The position numbers and the translations under genes are program-made. This document shows positions 36,769-44,475 of a DNA stretch of 64,000 bases, piece after piece (the first letter of the stretch is position 1; each line of letters starts with the position of its first letter). The notes beneath the pieces were generated by a model. The model was given only the letters and a program-made list of their open reading frames with translations. It was not told the origin of the DNA and did no database searches. Source of the DNA: JAOTZA01 sp965224065 (GTDB taxonomy: Bacteria; Acidobacteriota; Thermoanaerobaculia; Multivoradales; JAHEKO01); NCBI GenBank assembly GCA_965224065.1, contig CBDCYF010000005.1, positions 3,100,001 to 3,164,000 of the forward strand, given 5' to 3'.

Positions 36769-37811
36769 GAGACCTCGTTGAGCGGCAGCGGGTCGCTCTC
36801 GACCGCGATCTTGAGCTCGGTCGCGTCGGTGGTGGCGGTACCCAGTTTGTGAACCACGATCCCACCGGCATAGTTGGCGAGCAGCGCGGCCTCCAGCGGT
36901 GTCCCGCCGGCGGCCAGGGCCAGGGCGAAGGTCCCGATGACCGTATCGCCGGCGCCGGTCACGTCGGCGACTTGGTCCGAACCGTGGGTCGGGATGTGGG
37001 CCGCGCGATCCGCTTCAAAGAGCGTCATGCCGCAACTCCCCCGGGTGATGAGGACAAACCCGGTGCGCATCGACTCGCGCAGGCGCCGGCCCGCCGCTAG
37101 CAGCCGATCGCGGCCGTCATCCAGCCGCTCACCGGCCAGGCTCTCCGCTTCCTCCTCGTTGGGCGTCGCCCCGTCGACGCCGGCAAAATCCGCCAGCCGG
37201 TAGCGGCTGTCGCAGAGCACGATACCGTCGCCGGCAAGCGCCTTGCGGAGCTCGCCGACCTGGGCGGGCCGGACGGCGCCGTAGCCATAGTCCGAGAGCA
37301 CGGCGAGTCGGGCGCGTCCCTTCCAGGCTTCGAGAGCCGCAGAGTAGCGATCCGCGATCGCCTGGTCGAAGTCGAGTTGGTCTTCGATGTCAAAGCGGAC
37401 GATTTGCTGCTTGATCGAGTGGCGGCCGCCGCCCAGGACGCGTGTCTTGGTCGGCGTGCGGTAGCCGTCGACCCGCGCGATGCCTTCTGTGGGCACACCA
37501 CTTTCCTCCAGCCACTGCAAGAGCTGGGAACCACTGGCGTCGGTGCCAACCGCGCCGAGCGGCAACGGCCGGCCGCCGAGCGCGGCGACGTTGGCCACCG
37601 CGTTGGCCCCGCCGCCCGGCACCAGCTCATCCTGCTCGTGCTGCAGGATCAACACCGGCGCCTCGCGGCTGATGCGCTTGGGTGTGCCGGTAATGAACCG
37701 GTCGGCGACCAGGTCGGCGCACAGGATGACCGGTTGACCGGCCATCGAGTCGACGAGCTCGCAGAGTCGGCTCGACGTTGGAAGGGACTCCGCGAGCGCG
37801 GGTTGTGCCAT
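36753..37811 (-). CDS. rfaE1: D-glycero-beta-D-manno-heptose-7-phosphate kinase (PfkB family)
   Basis: A 352-residue PfkB/ribokinase-fold enzyme. LCADLVADRFITGTPKRIS begins the domain. GGGANAVANVAALGG is the sugar-binding signature, VLSDYGYGAV a central strand, and DVTGAGDTVIGTFALALAAG the C-terminal anion-hole motif with the catalytic Asp. It phosphorylates heptose 7-phosphate at C1 in the ADP-heptose pathway. The ATG at 37811 is chosen because the frame upstream runs antisense through the midA gene. It overlaps rfaE2, making a split HldE. It is divergent from midA, with the starts 40 bases apart. Confidence 0.92.
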   Translation of the reverse strand: MAQPALAESLPTSSRLCELVDSMAGQPVILCADLVADRFITGTPKRISREAPVLILQHEQDELVPGGGANAVANVAALGGRPLPLGAVGTDASGSQLLQWLEESGVPTEGIARVDGYRTPTKTRVLGGGRHSIKQQIVRFDIEDQLDFDQAIADRYSAALEAWKGRARLAVLSDYGYGAVRPAQVGELRKALAGDGIVLCDSRYRLADFAGVDGATPNEEEAESLAGERLDDGRDRLLAAGRRLRESMRTGFVLITRGSCGMTLFEADRAAHIPTHGSDQVADVTGAGDTVIGTFALALAAGGTPLEAALLANYAGGIVVHKLGTATTDATELKIAVESDPLPLNEVSWDRF

Positions 37812-37850
37812 TGACGCGATTCTAGCAGCGCGTGGTGGAAGTAGAGACAA

Positions 37851-38945
37851 GTGGACACGGTAGAGCCCGCGCGTCTCTATACTCGCCTGGTGACAAGAGC
37901 GGAGGGGAAGATCAAAGAGCGGATTCGCGCCGAGGGTCCCATCCCGTTTGCCGCTTTCATGGAGGATGCCCTCTACGGCGATGGCGGTTACTACAACCGC
38001 GAGAAGCTGGCGATCGGCGAGCGGGGCGACTACGTCACCGGCTCGACCCTCTCGCCGCTGTTTGCGCGCACGACCGCGCGGCTGATGGCGCGTTTGAATC
38101 AGGTGATCGACCCTGGTGAGGGCGCGTCGTATCTCGAGGCGGGGTATGGAACCGCCGGACACCTTGCCGCGGTTGTCGAGGCGGTGGGCGAACCCGTCAG
38201 CGGCCGGCTTCTGGCCTGGGATCGGATCCCCCGGCCCGTTCCGACCGGTGTTCACCGTCTCGACGGTCTGGAGCACGCCCGGCGGCGCGTGCGCGGTCTC
38301 GTTTTTTCCTACGAGCTCTTCGACGCCTTGCCGGTGCACCGGCTGATCCGGCGCGAAAACGGCCTGGGTGAGATGTGGGTCGGCTTGTCGTCGAGCGGCG
38401 ATCTCGAATGGCAGGTCGGCGATCTCTCGAGCGGCGAGCTCGAAGCGCTGGTCGGAGGCGACGTCCAGAAGTTGGAAGTGGGCCAGGTCGCGGACTTGGC
38501 TCCGGGGTGGAGGCCGCTCTACCGGGAGCTCGCCGACACCCTCGAGCGAGGGCTTCTGGTGACCTTCGACTACGGTTTCGAGAACGAGCGCCTTCTGGAC
38601 GCCCGGGTGCGGCGGCACGGGACCCTGGCGTGCTACCGGCGCCACCGGGTACACCGCAACCCCTTTGTCTCGATCGGCGAGCAGGATTTGACCGCCCACG
38701 TGGATTTCTCGGCCCTGATCGACGAGGGAGAAAGGGCCGGGCTGGAGACCGTCGTCCTGACGCGTCAGGCGGCTTGGCTGGTCGCCCTCGGGCTGCTGGG
38801 AGGGTTGGAGTCGGAGGCGCCGGCCGTGCGGGCCGAGGCCATGGCCCTTCTCGATCTCGAGGGGATGGGTGAGGAGATTCGTGTCCTGGTGCAGGCGCGC
38901 GACATCGAAGGCAGCCAGGTTCTGCCACCCGAGCTCATTTCTTGA
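37851..38945 (+). CDS. SAM-dependent methyltransferase, MidA/NDUFAF7 family
   Basis: A 364-residue protein of the MidA (DUF185) family. Family blocks are IPFAAFMEDALYGDGGYYN, GDYVTGSTLSPLFARTTARL and the SAM-binding YLEAGYGTAGHLAAV (usual glycine-rich loop), then FSYELFDALPVHRL and LVTFDYGFENERLL. In mitochondria NDUFAF7 methylates an arginine of NDUFS2 (the NuoD homologue) during complex I assembly. The gene ends 75 bases before nuoA, and the nuo promoter overlaps its stop codon, so a role in maturing this complex is attractive but inferred. It starts at GTG 37851; an alternative GTG lies 13 codons downstream. Confidence 0.85.
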   Translation: MDTVEPARLYTRLVTRAEGKIKERIRAEGPIPFAAFMEDALYGDGGYYNREKLAIGERGDYVTGSTLSPLFARTTARLMARLNQVIDPGEGASYLEAGYGTAGHLAAVVEAVGEPVSGRLLAWDRIPRPVPTGVHRLDGLEHARRRVRGLVFSYELFDALPVHRLIRRENGLGEMWVGLSSSGDLEWQVGDLSSGELEALVGGDVQKLEVGQVADLAPGWRPLYRELADTLERGLLVTFDYGFENERLLDARVRRHGTLACYRRHRVHRNPFVSIGEQDLTAHVDFSALIDEGERAGLETVVLTRQAAWLVALGLLGGLESEAPAVRAEAMALLDLEGMGEEIRVLVQARDIEGSQVLPPELIS

Positions 38946-38969
38946 CACCCCCCTTGCCTTGAGTACAAT
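38942..38969 (+). promoter_or_regulatory. Sigma-70-type promoter of the nuo operon
   Basis: TTGACA (38942-38947), a 16-base spacer and TACAAT (38964-38969) make a near-consensus promoter about 52 bases before nuoA. The -35 box overlaps the TGA stop of the methyltransferase gene. Confidence 0.7.
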
Positions 38970-39020
38970 TGCAGCGCCTCCGAGCAGGGTTTTTCGAGCA
39001 TCGCGCAGCCTGCGATCCCA

Positions 39021-39377
39021 ATGGTCAACTACGTACCGATCCTCGTCTTTGTGCTCGTTGCGATCGCTTTTCTGATCGTGACCCTGATGGCGGCGAAGCT
39101 TTTTCGCCACGGCGGCCGGGGGCGCACCAACGCGGACCCGTACGAGTGTGGCAACGAGGCCGATTCCTTGGCGCACGACCACCGCTTCTCGATCCGCTAC
39201 TACCTGATCGCGGTGCTCTTTGTCATCTTCGACGTAGAGACCGTCTTTCTGTTCCCATGGGCGGTGATGTTCGACAAGCTCGCGCTGTTCGGTTTTATCG
39301 AGATGATGGTGTTTCTGGCCATCCTCGTCGTCGGCTACGTCTACGTGTGGAACCGGGGAGCCCTCGACTGGGCGTAG
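39021..39377 (+). CDS. nuoA: NADH-quinone oxidoreductase subunit A
   Basis: A 118-residue membrane subunit of complex I with three transmembrane helices. The conserved loop DPYECGNEA with its cysteine, the HDHRFSIRYYLIAVLFVIFDVE helix and the FPWA motif identify it. It helps form the quinone-site entry at the junction of peripheral and membrane arms. First gene of the operon A-B-C-D-H-I-J-K-L-M-N. Confidence 0.96.
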   Translation: MVNYVPILVFVLVAIAFLIVTLMAAKLFRHGGRGRTNADPYECGNEADSLAHDHRFSIRYYLIAVLFVIFDVETVFLFPWAVMFDKLALFGFIEMMVFLAILVVGYVYVWNRGALDWA

Positions 39378-39399
39378 CCCTCCGGGTCTTGGGGATTAC

Positions 39400-39909
39400 A
39401 TGACGGCGAGCGATTCCATCAACGCCAACATCCTCACCACGACCTACGACAAGCTCTTCAACTGGGCGCGCCGCTCGGCCATCTGGCCGATGCAGTTCGG
39501 GCTGGCTTGCTGTGCCATCGAGATGATGGCGGTGCTCGACCCGCGGCACGACATGTCCCGGTTCGGGGCCGAGGTCTTCCGGGCGAGCCCGCGCCAGAGC
39601 GACCTGATGATCGTCGCCGGCACGGTGACCGAGAAGATGGCGCCGATCGTCCGCAGGCTCTGGGACCAGATGCCCGAGCCCAAGTGGGCGATCGCCATGG
39701 GCGCCTGCGCGACCTGTGGCGGCCCTTACCGAACGTATGCCGTCACCCAGGGAGTCGATCGAGTGATCCCGGTGGACGTCTATGTGCCCGGCTGCCCGCC
39801 GCGTCCCGAGGCGCTGCTCTGGGGTCTTTTGCATCTGCAACGCAAGATCGACCGGGCCTCTGTGATCGACGTAAAACGCGAGCGGCTGCTGGTGGGCCAG
39901 AGCGCATGA
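39400..39909 (+). CDS. nuoB: NADH-quinone oxidoreductase subunit B
   Basis: A 169-residue subunit that carries the N2 [4Fe-4S] cluster, the last electron carrier before quinone. Ligands are Cys37-Cys38 (GLACCAIEMM), Cys103 (GACATCGG) and Cys132 (VPGCPPRPE). Full length. Its stop overlaps the nuoC start as ATGA. Confidence 0.96.
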   Translation: MTASDSINANILTTTYDKLFNWARRSAIWPMQFGLACCAIEMMAVLDPRHDMSRFGAEVFRASPRQSDLMIVAGTVTEKMAPIVRRLWDQMPEPKWAIAMGACATCGGPYRTYAVTQGVDRVIPVDVYVPGCPPRPEALLWGLLHLQRKIDRASVIDVKRERLLVGQSA

Positions 39910-40829
39910 GCGACCAGGACGAACGGCAGCCTCCCGAAGGGAAGCCTCCAAAAGCGCCAGTAGGGGAGCCGGTAGAGGAGCCGGTAGAGGAGCCGGTAGA
40001 GGAGCCCTCCAAGCCCGCCCCCGGCGAGGACACGGGCCCAAGCGGCGAGGCTGACAGCGAGGCCGCCGAAAAAGCCACGGCCGAAGCGGCGGCGAAGGCC
40101 AAGGCGGAAGCCGCCGCCAAGGCCAAAGCTGCGGCCGAGGCCAAGGCGGCTGCGGAGGCGGCCAAGCCGCCGTGGGAACGGATGCCGGAGGCACCGGAAA
40201 CGGTGGATGCGGACGACGACCCGCTGGCCCAGACGCTGGCAGAGACCCATCCGGACGCCGTGGATGCGGCCCGGCTGAGCGGCGGCGATCTCACCCTGGA
40301 GGTGAGCCGGGACCGGCTCCGCGCGCTGGCGAAGACGCTCAAGGACGAGCACAGTTTTACGCTTCTGGTCGACGTGTGCGGGGTCCACCTCCCCAAGCGC
40401 GAAGAGGCGCCCTTCGAGATCGTCTACCACGTCTACAGCCGGAAACAGAACCGGCGGATCCGGTTGAAGGTAAGCGCTGCGGAAGGCCAAGAGGTACCGA
40501 GCGTCGCCGATGTCTGGAAGGGCGCGGATTGGTGCGAGCGCGAGGCCTACGACATGTACGGGGTGCGCTTTGAGGGCCACCCGGACATGACCCGGATTCT
40601 GATGTGGGAAGGGTTCAACGGTTACCCGTTGCGCAAAGACTTTCCCGTCGAGGGAATCGACACCGGGGCGGCGATCTACCCCGAGTACTACGAAGATCAG
40701 GCGGGACCGGTGGCGGGGACCGGGACCGGTTGGAAGCCGCCGGAGCCCCCCGCGCCGGCGGAGCCATCTGAGCCAGCGGAGTCGGGCGGGCCGGAGGCCG
40801 ACGCCGCCAGTGAGGCAAGCGAGGGCTAG
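39906..40829 (+). CDS. nuoC: NADH-quinone oxidoreductase subunit C with unusual N-terminal extension
   Basis: A 307-residue protein. The 30-kDa subunit domain occupies ~residues 110-270 (HSFTLLVDVCGVHLPKRE, FEIVYHVYSRKQNRRIRLKV, WCEREAYDMYGVRFEGHPD, GFNGYPLRKDFP). Ahead of it are ~95 extra residues: Pro/Glu repeats (EPVE three times) then an Ala/Lys/Glu-rich helix (~55-85) like a TolA-type stalk. About 35 residues rich in Pro/Glu/Ala follow it. Standard bacterial NuoC is 150-220 residues without these. The start is fixed by the ATGA overlap with nuoB. It forms the peripheral arm with NuoD. Confidence 0.93.
   Translation: MSDQDERQPPEGKPPKAPVGEPVEEPVEEPVEEPSKPAPGEDTGPSGEADSEAAEKATAEAAAKAKAEAAAKAKAAAEAKAAAEAAKPPWERMPEAPETVDADDDPLAQTLAETHPDAVDAARLSGGDLTLEVSRDRLRALAKTLKDEHSFTLLVDVCGVHLPKREEAPFEIVYHVYSRKQNRRIRLKVSAAEGQEVPSVADVWKGADWCEREAYDMYGVRFEGHPDMTRILMWEGFNGYPLRKDFPVEGIDTGAAIYPEYYEDQAGPVAGTGTGWKPPEPPAPAEPSEPAESGGPEADAASEASEG
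39965..40000 (+). repeat. 12-base tandem repeat in nuoC
   Basis: Three perfect copies of GGAGCCGGTAGA, then a partial GGAGCC, encode Glu-Pro-Val-Glu repeats in the NuoC extension. The 12-base unit keeps the frame when copy number changes. Confidence 0.85.
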
Positions 40830-40843
40830 CTGAGAAGCACACG

Positions 40844-41977
40844 ATGACCGAGGCGATCGACACTCAGCACGACACGCTCTTCGACGTCGAGGAGATGGAG
40901 CTCAATTTTGGGCCCCAGCACCCCTCGACCCACGGCGTGCTGCGGTTGAAGCTCAAGGTCGACGGCGAGCGGATCGTCGACTGCTATCCGATCATCGGGT
41001 ATCTGCACCGCGGCACGGAGAAGCTCTTCGAGCTTCACCCGTTTTTTCAGAACGTCCCGCACACCGACCGCATGGATTATGTCGCCGCGGCGACCAACAA
41101 TCTGGCGTATGTGGGCGCGGTGGAGAAGTTGGTCGGGCTGGTGGTGCCGCCGCGTGCCCGCTACATCCGGACCATCCTGGCCGAGCTGCAGCGCATCTCG
41201 AGCCATCTTCTCTGGCTGGCGACCCACGCGATCGACATCGGCGCGATGACGCCGTTTTTCTACTGTTTTCGCGAGCGCGAGATCATTCTCGACTTGTTTG
41301 AGGAGTACTGCGGCGCGCGGCTGACCCTCAACTGTATGCGCCCGGGGGGACAGCCCTACGACCTCCCGGTCGGTTGGGCGGAACGCTGCTCCGAGTTTAT
41401 CGACGACTTTCCCTCGAAGATCGACGAGTACGAGGGGCTGCTGACCAACAACCGGATCTGGAAAAAGCGTACGGTGGGCGTGGGTGTGCTGCCGCCGGAG
41501 GTGGCGGAGGACTACGGCGTCACCGGCCCGATGCTCCGCGCCAGCGGGGTGCAGTGGGATATCCGCAAGGCGATGCCCTACGAGGCCTATGACGAGGTGG
41601 AGTTCGACATCCCGGTCACCTACAACTGCGACACCTACGATCGCTATCTGGTGCGGATGGAGGAGATGCGCCAGTCGGTCCGCATCGTCCAGCAGTGTCT
41701 GGAGAAGCTCCCCGAAGGGCCTTTGATGGCCAAGAGCCCCCGGGTGCTCAAGGCGCCCAAAGACAGCGAGACCTACCACTCGATCGAGGGCCCCAAGGGC
41801 GAGATCGGTTTCTATCTGGTGGGGGACGGCACGCCCAACCCGCACCGCTGCCGCGTGCGGGCGCCTTCCTTTATGAACCTGCAGATCCTGCCGGTGCTCA
41901 CCCAGGACCAGCTTCTGGCCGATCTGGTGGCGCTCATCGGCACCACCGACATCGTGCTCGGTGAGGTGGACCGCTGA
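40844..41977 (+). CDS. nuoD: NADH-quinone oxidoreductase subunit D
   Basis: A 377-residue 49-kDa-type subunit, related to the large subunit of NiFe hydrogenases, forming the quinone pocket with NuoB. Signatures are FGPQHPSTHGVLRLKLKVDG near the N-terminus, IGYLHRGTEKL, LLWLATHAIDIGAMTPFFYC, and the C-terminal YHSIEGPKGEIGFYLV and CRVRAPSFMNL. It is not fused to nuoC. It is the homologue of NDUFS2, the methylation substrate of NDUFAF7. The stop shares one base with the nuoH start. Confidence 0.97.
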   Translation: MTEAIDTQHDTLFDVEEMELNFGPQHPSTHGVLRLKLKVDGERIVDCYPIIGYLHRGTEKLFELHPFFQNVPHTDRMDYVAAATNNLAYVGAVEKLVGLVVPPRARYIRTILAELQRISSHLLWLATHAIDIGAMTPFFYCFREREIILDLFEEYCGARLTLNCMRPGGQPYDLPVGWAERCSEFIDDFPSKIDEYEGLLTNNRIWKKRTVGVGVLPPEVAEDYGVTGPMLRASGVQWDIRKAMPYEAYDEVEFDIPVTYNCDTYDRYLVRMEEMRQSVRIVQQCLEKLPEGPLMAKSPRVLKAPKDSETYHSIEGPKGEIGFYLVGDGTPNPHRCRVRAPSFMNLQILPVLTQDQLLADLVALIGTTDIVLGEVDR

Positions 41978-43065
41978 TGCAGGCCGTCCACGACTTTCTC
42001 GGGCCGACGCTGTTCCAGTACGCGTTTTCGCCGGCGGTCAAGATCGCGGTGCTGCTGTTTGCCGGCGTGCTACCGCTGATCAGCTACCTGGTGCTGGCCG
42101 AGCGCAAGATCCTCGGCTTTATCCAAGTCCGAACCGGCCCCAACCGCGTCGGCCCCTGGGGTCTCTTCCAGCCGATCGCCGACATCATGAAACTGCTGGT
42201 CAAGGAAGACGTCATCCCCAGCAAAGCGGTCAAATGGGCGTTTGTCCTCGCCCCCTGTCTGGTGGTCGGTCCGGCCTTTGTGATCTTTGCGGTCATCCCC
42301 TTCGGACCCTCGGCGGCAGAGACCGGGGGCAACCTCAACTGGTTCATCACCGACGTCAACATCGGCGTGCTATTTGTGGTCGCGCTGGCCACGATCGGGG
42401 TCTACGGCATCATCATCGGTGGCTGGTCGTCCAACTCGAAGTTCTCATTGCTCGGCGGGCTGCGCTCGGCGGCGCAGATGGTCTCCTACGAGGTGCCGCA
42501 GGGATTTTCTCTCGTCGTCCCACTGCTGATGGCGGGGACGATGTCGTTGCAAGGCATCGTGGGGGCGCAGCTCGAGCAGGGCCGGTGGTTTCTGTTTGCC
42601 TTCTTCCCGTTCGGTCTGATGGCCTTCATGATCTTTCTGATCGCCGGGGTGGCCGAATCGAATCGAAACCCGTTCGATCTTCCGGAGGCCGAGTCGGAGT
42701 TGGTGGCCGGATTTCATACCGAATACACCGGAATGCGTTTTGCGCTCTTTTTTCTCGGCGAGTACGCCAACATGATCGTCGTCTCGGCGCTGGCGGTGAC
42801 GTTGTTCCTGGGCGGTTGGGCGCGACCGTTCCCCAACGTCGAGGCGCTCTCGTTTCTGGATTTGTCGTTCCTGCCCGCCGGACTGGTCGGAATCCTCTGG
42901 TTCTCGCTCAAGCTGGCGGTCTTTTTGTTTGTCTACATCTGGTTCCGGGGGACCTTTCCGCGCTACCGGTTCGACCAGCTGATGGATCTGGGCTGGAAGT
43001 GGCTGATTCCGCTGTCGCTGGTGACCCTGTTCGCGGTCGGGCTGTGGAAGGTGTTGTTGCTATGA
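41977..43065 (+). CDS. nuoH: NADH-quinone oxidoreductase subunit H
   Basis: A 362-residue membrane subunit with eight or so helices. It has ERKILGFIQVRTGPNRVGPWG, the acidic loop AGVAESNRNPFDLPEAESELVAG and the GEYANMI motif typical of ND1/NuoH. It forms the quinone channel and couples to proton pumping. It overlaps nuoD by one base and nuoI by four (ATGA). Confidence 0.97.
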   Translation: MQAVHDFLGPTLFQYAFSPAVKIAVLLFAGVLPLISYLVLAERKILGFIQVRTGPNRVGPWGLFQPIADIMKLLVKEDVIPSKAVKWAFVLAPCLVVGPAFVIFAVIPFGPSAAETGGNLNWFITDVNIGVLFVVALATIGVYGIIIGGWSSNSKFSLLGGLRSAAQMVSYEVPQGFSLVVPLLMAGTMSLQGIVGAQLEQGRWFLFAFFPFGLMAFMIFLIAGVAESNRNPFDLPEAESELVAGFHTEYTGMRFALFFLGEYANMIVVSALAVTLFLGGWARPFPNVEALSFLDLSFLPAGLVGILWFSLKLAVFLFVYIWFRGTFPRYRFDQLMDLGWKWLIPLSLVTLFAVGLWKVLLL

Positions 43066-43553
43066 GCGTCGTCCGACGGTTCTTCGACCGCATCCTGTTG
43101 CTCGATCTGTTCGCCGGGCTGGGGATCACCGGCAGGCATCTGGTCAAGAACCTGTTCTCGACCAAGGTCACGGTGCAGTACCCCGAAGAGCGGTGCGAGC
43201 CCGCTCACCGGTTCCGCGGCATGTTCCGGCTCGACGAGGATCGCTGCATCAAGTGCACGCTCTGCGCTCGCGATTGTCCGATCGACATCATCTATATCGA
43301 CTGGCACCAGGAGCTCAACCCGGAGACCGAGAAAAAGGAAAAGGTCCTGGACCGGTTCGACATCGACGTCCAGCGCTGCATGTTTTGCGGCCTGTGCGAG
43401 GAAGCGTGCCCCACCGAGCCCAAATCGATCTGGCTGACCACCAAGACCTACGAGCTGGCCTCATATGACCGCTGGCAGAACTTGTATGTGGATATTGACG
43501 AGTTGCAGGAATGGAAAGTCCGCCCCGAGTACACCGACGAGGAGATTGCGTAA
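43062..43553 (+). CDS. nuoI: NADH-quinone oxidoreductase subunit I (two [4Fe-4S] ferredoxin-like)
   Basis: A 163-residue subunit carrying clusters N6a and N6b. Two C-x2-C-x2-C-x3-C-P motifs are visible: CIKCTLCARDCP and CMFCGLCEEACP. The N-terminal amphipathic RRFFDRILLLDLFAGLG helix docks to the membrane arm. Since nuoEFG are absent from the operon, NuoI may be the first Fe-S entry point if a ferredoxin-like donor is used. The start is set by the ATGA overlap with nuoH. Confidence 0.96.
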   Translation: MSVVRRFFDRILLLDLFAGLGITGRHLVKNLFSTKVTVQYPEERCEPAHRFRGMFRLDEDRCIKCTLCARDCPIDIIYIDWHQELNPETEKKEKVLDRFDIDVQRCMFCGLCEEACPTEPKSIWLTTKTYELASYDRWQNLYVDIDELQEWKVRPEYTDEEIA

Positions 43554-43623
43554 TGCGCGCCGGTCGCACACCATCTCGTCCGGTCCTCGTGGACTCACGA
43601 TCTGCGGTTGAAATGGAGCTGCG

Positions 43624-44157
43624 ATGGAATTCCTGACCGCACACGGGCCGGCGCTGCTCTTCTACGTCTTTGCGCTCCTGGCACTGGTGTCCGCCCTCGG
43701 CGTCGTCGTGCTGCGCAACCCGATGTACGGCGCGCTCTCGCTCCTGGTGAGCTTCTTGAGCGTCGCGGTGCTCTTTTTTCTGCGCAATGCCGAGTTTGTG
43801 GCAGCGGTCCAGATCTTTGTCTACGCCGGCGGCATCATGGTCCTGTTTCTTTTTGTGATCATGCTGATCAACCTGCACCGGCTGCACGAGTCCCGCATGA
43901 CCAGCTTGACGGCTCCGCTGGGAATTCTCGTCGGAGTCTTGTTGGTGGCGCTCTTTGTCTTCGCGTTTGTGGGCGTCGGGTTCGGACCGGCGCTCGAGTC
44001 GCCGGAGAACCTGGTCACGGTCGAGGGTCAGGCCATGGGCAACTCGGAGGCCGTGGCCTGGCTGCTCTACCGCGAGTACCTGTTGCCGTTCGAGATCGCA
44101 TCCATCTTTTTGCTCGTGGCCATGGTGGGCGCGGTGATTCTGGGGCGCCGGCAATGA
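43624..44157 (+). CDS. nuoJ: NADH-quinone oxidoreductase subunit J
   Basis: A 177-residue subunit with five transmembrane helices. NPMYGALSLLVSFLSVAVLFF and EFVAAVQIFVYAGGIMVLFLFVIMLINL, which includes the pi-bulge helix of ND6/NuoJ, identify it. It sits at the quinone/proton-coupling junction. There is a 70-base gap after nuoI, and its stop overlaps nuoK. Confidence 0.96.
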   Translation: MEFLTAHGPALLFYVFALLALVSALGVVVLRNPMYGALSLLVSFLSVAVLFFLRNAEFVAAVQIFVYAGGIMVLFLFVIMLINLHRLHESRMTSLTAPLGILVGVLLVALFVFAFVGVGFGPALESPENLVTVEGQAMGNSEAVAWLLYREYLLPFEIASIFLLVAMVGAVILGRRQ

Positions 44158-44462
44158 TGGAAATCACCACTAACCACTATCTGGTGCTGAGCTTTCTGCT
44201 CTTCTCGATCGGTCTTATCGGGATCCTCACGCGGCGCAACATGATCACCGTCCTGATGTCGCTCGAGCTGATTCTGAACGCGGTCAACCTGAACTTGATC
44301 GCGTTTTCCTACCAGCATTCGCATCTGACCGGCCAGGTGTTTGTGGTCTTTACCATCGCGGTGGCGGCCGGTGAAGCGGCGGTGGGGCTGGGGATCCTGC
44401 TGGCTCTGTTCCGGTTGCGGCAGACCACCGAGGTGGATCGTGCTTCGGAGTTATCCGGATGA
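44154..44462 (+). CDS. nuoK: NADH-quinone oxidoreductase subunit K
   Basis: A 102-residue three-helix subunit. TRRNMITVLMSLELILNAVNLNLIAF carries the conserved membrane Glu, and VFTIAVAAGEAAVGLGILLALF the second Glu helix. It is part of the proton path. The start overlaps the nuoJ stop; two adjacent ATGs (44154 and 44157) are possible. Confidence 0.96.
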   Translation: MMEITTNHYLVLSFLLFSIGLIGILTRRNMITVLMSLELILNAVNLNLIAFSYQHSHLTGQVFVVFTIAVAAGEAAVGLGILLALFRLRQTTEVDRASELSG

Positions 44463-44475
44463 TGGAGCTTGCCGG

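Noticed and set aside
36753..39182. 809-codon frame joining rfaE1 with upstream antisense of midA
   Set aside because: The kinase domain begins at the ATG at 37811; the upstream part is antisense to the methyltransferase and lacks any domain.
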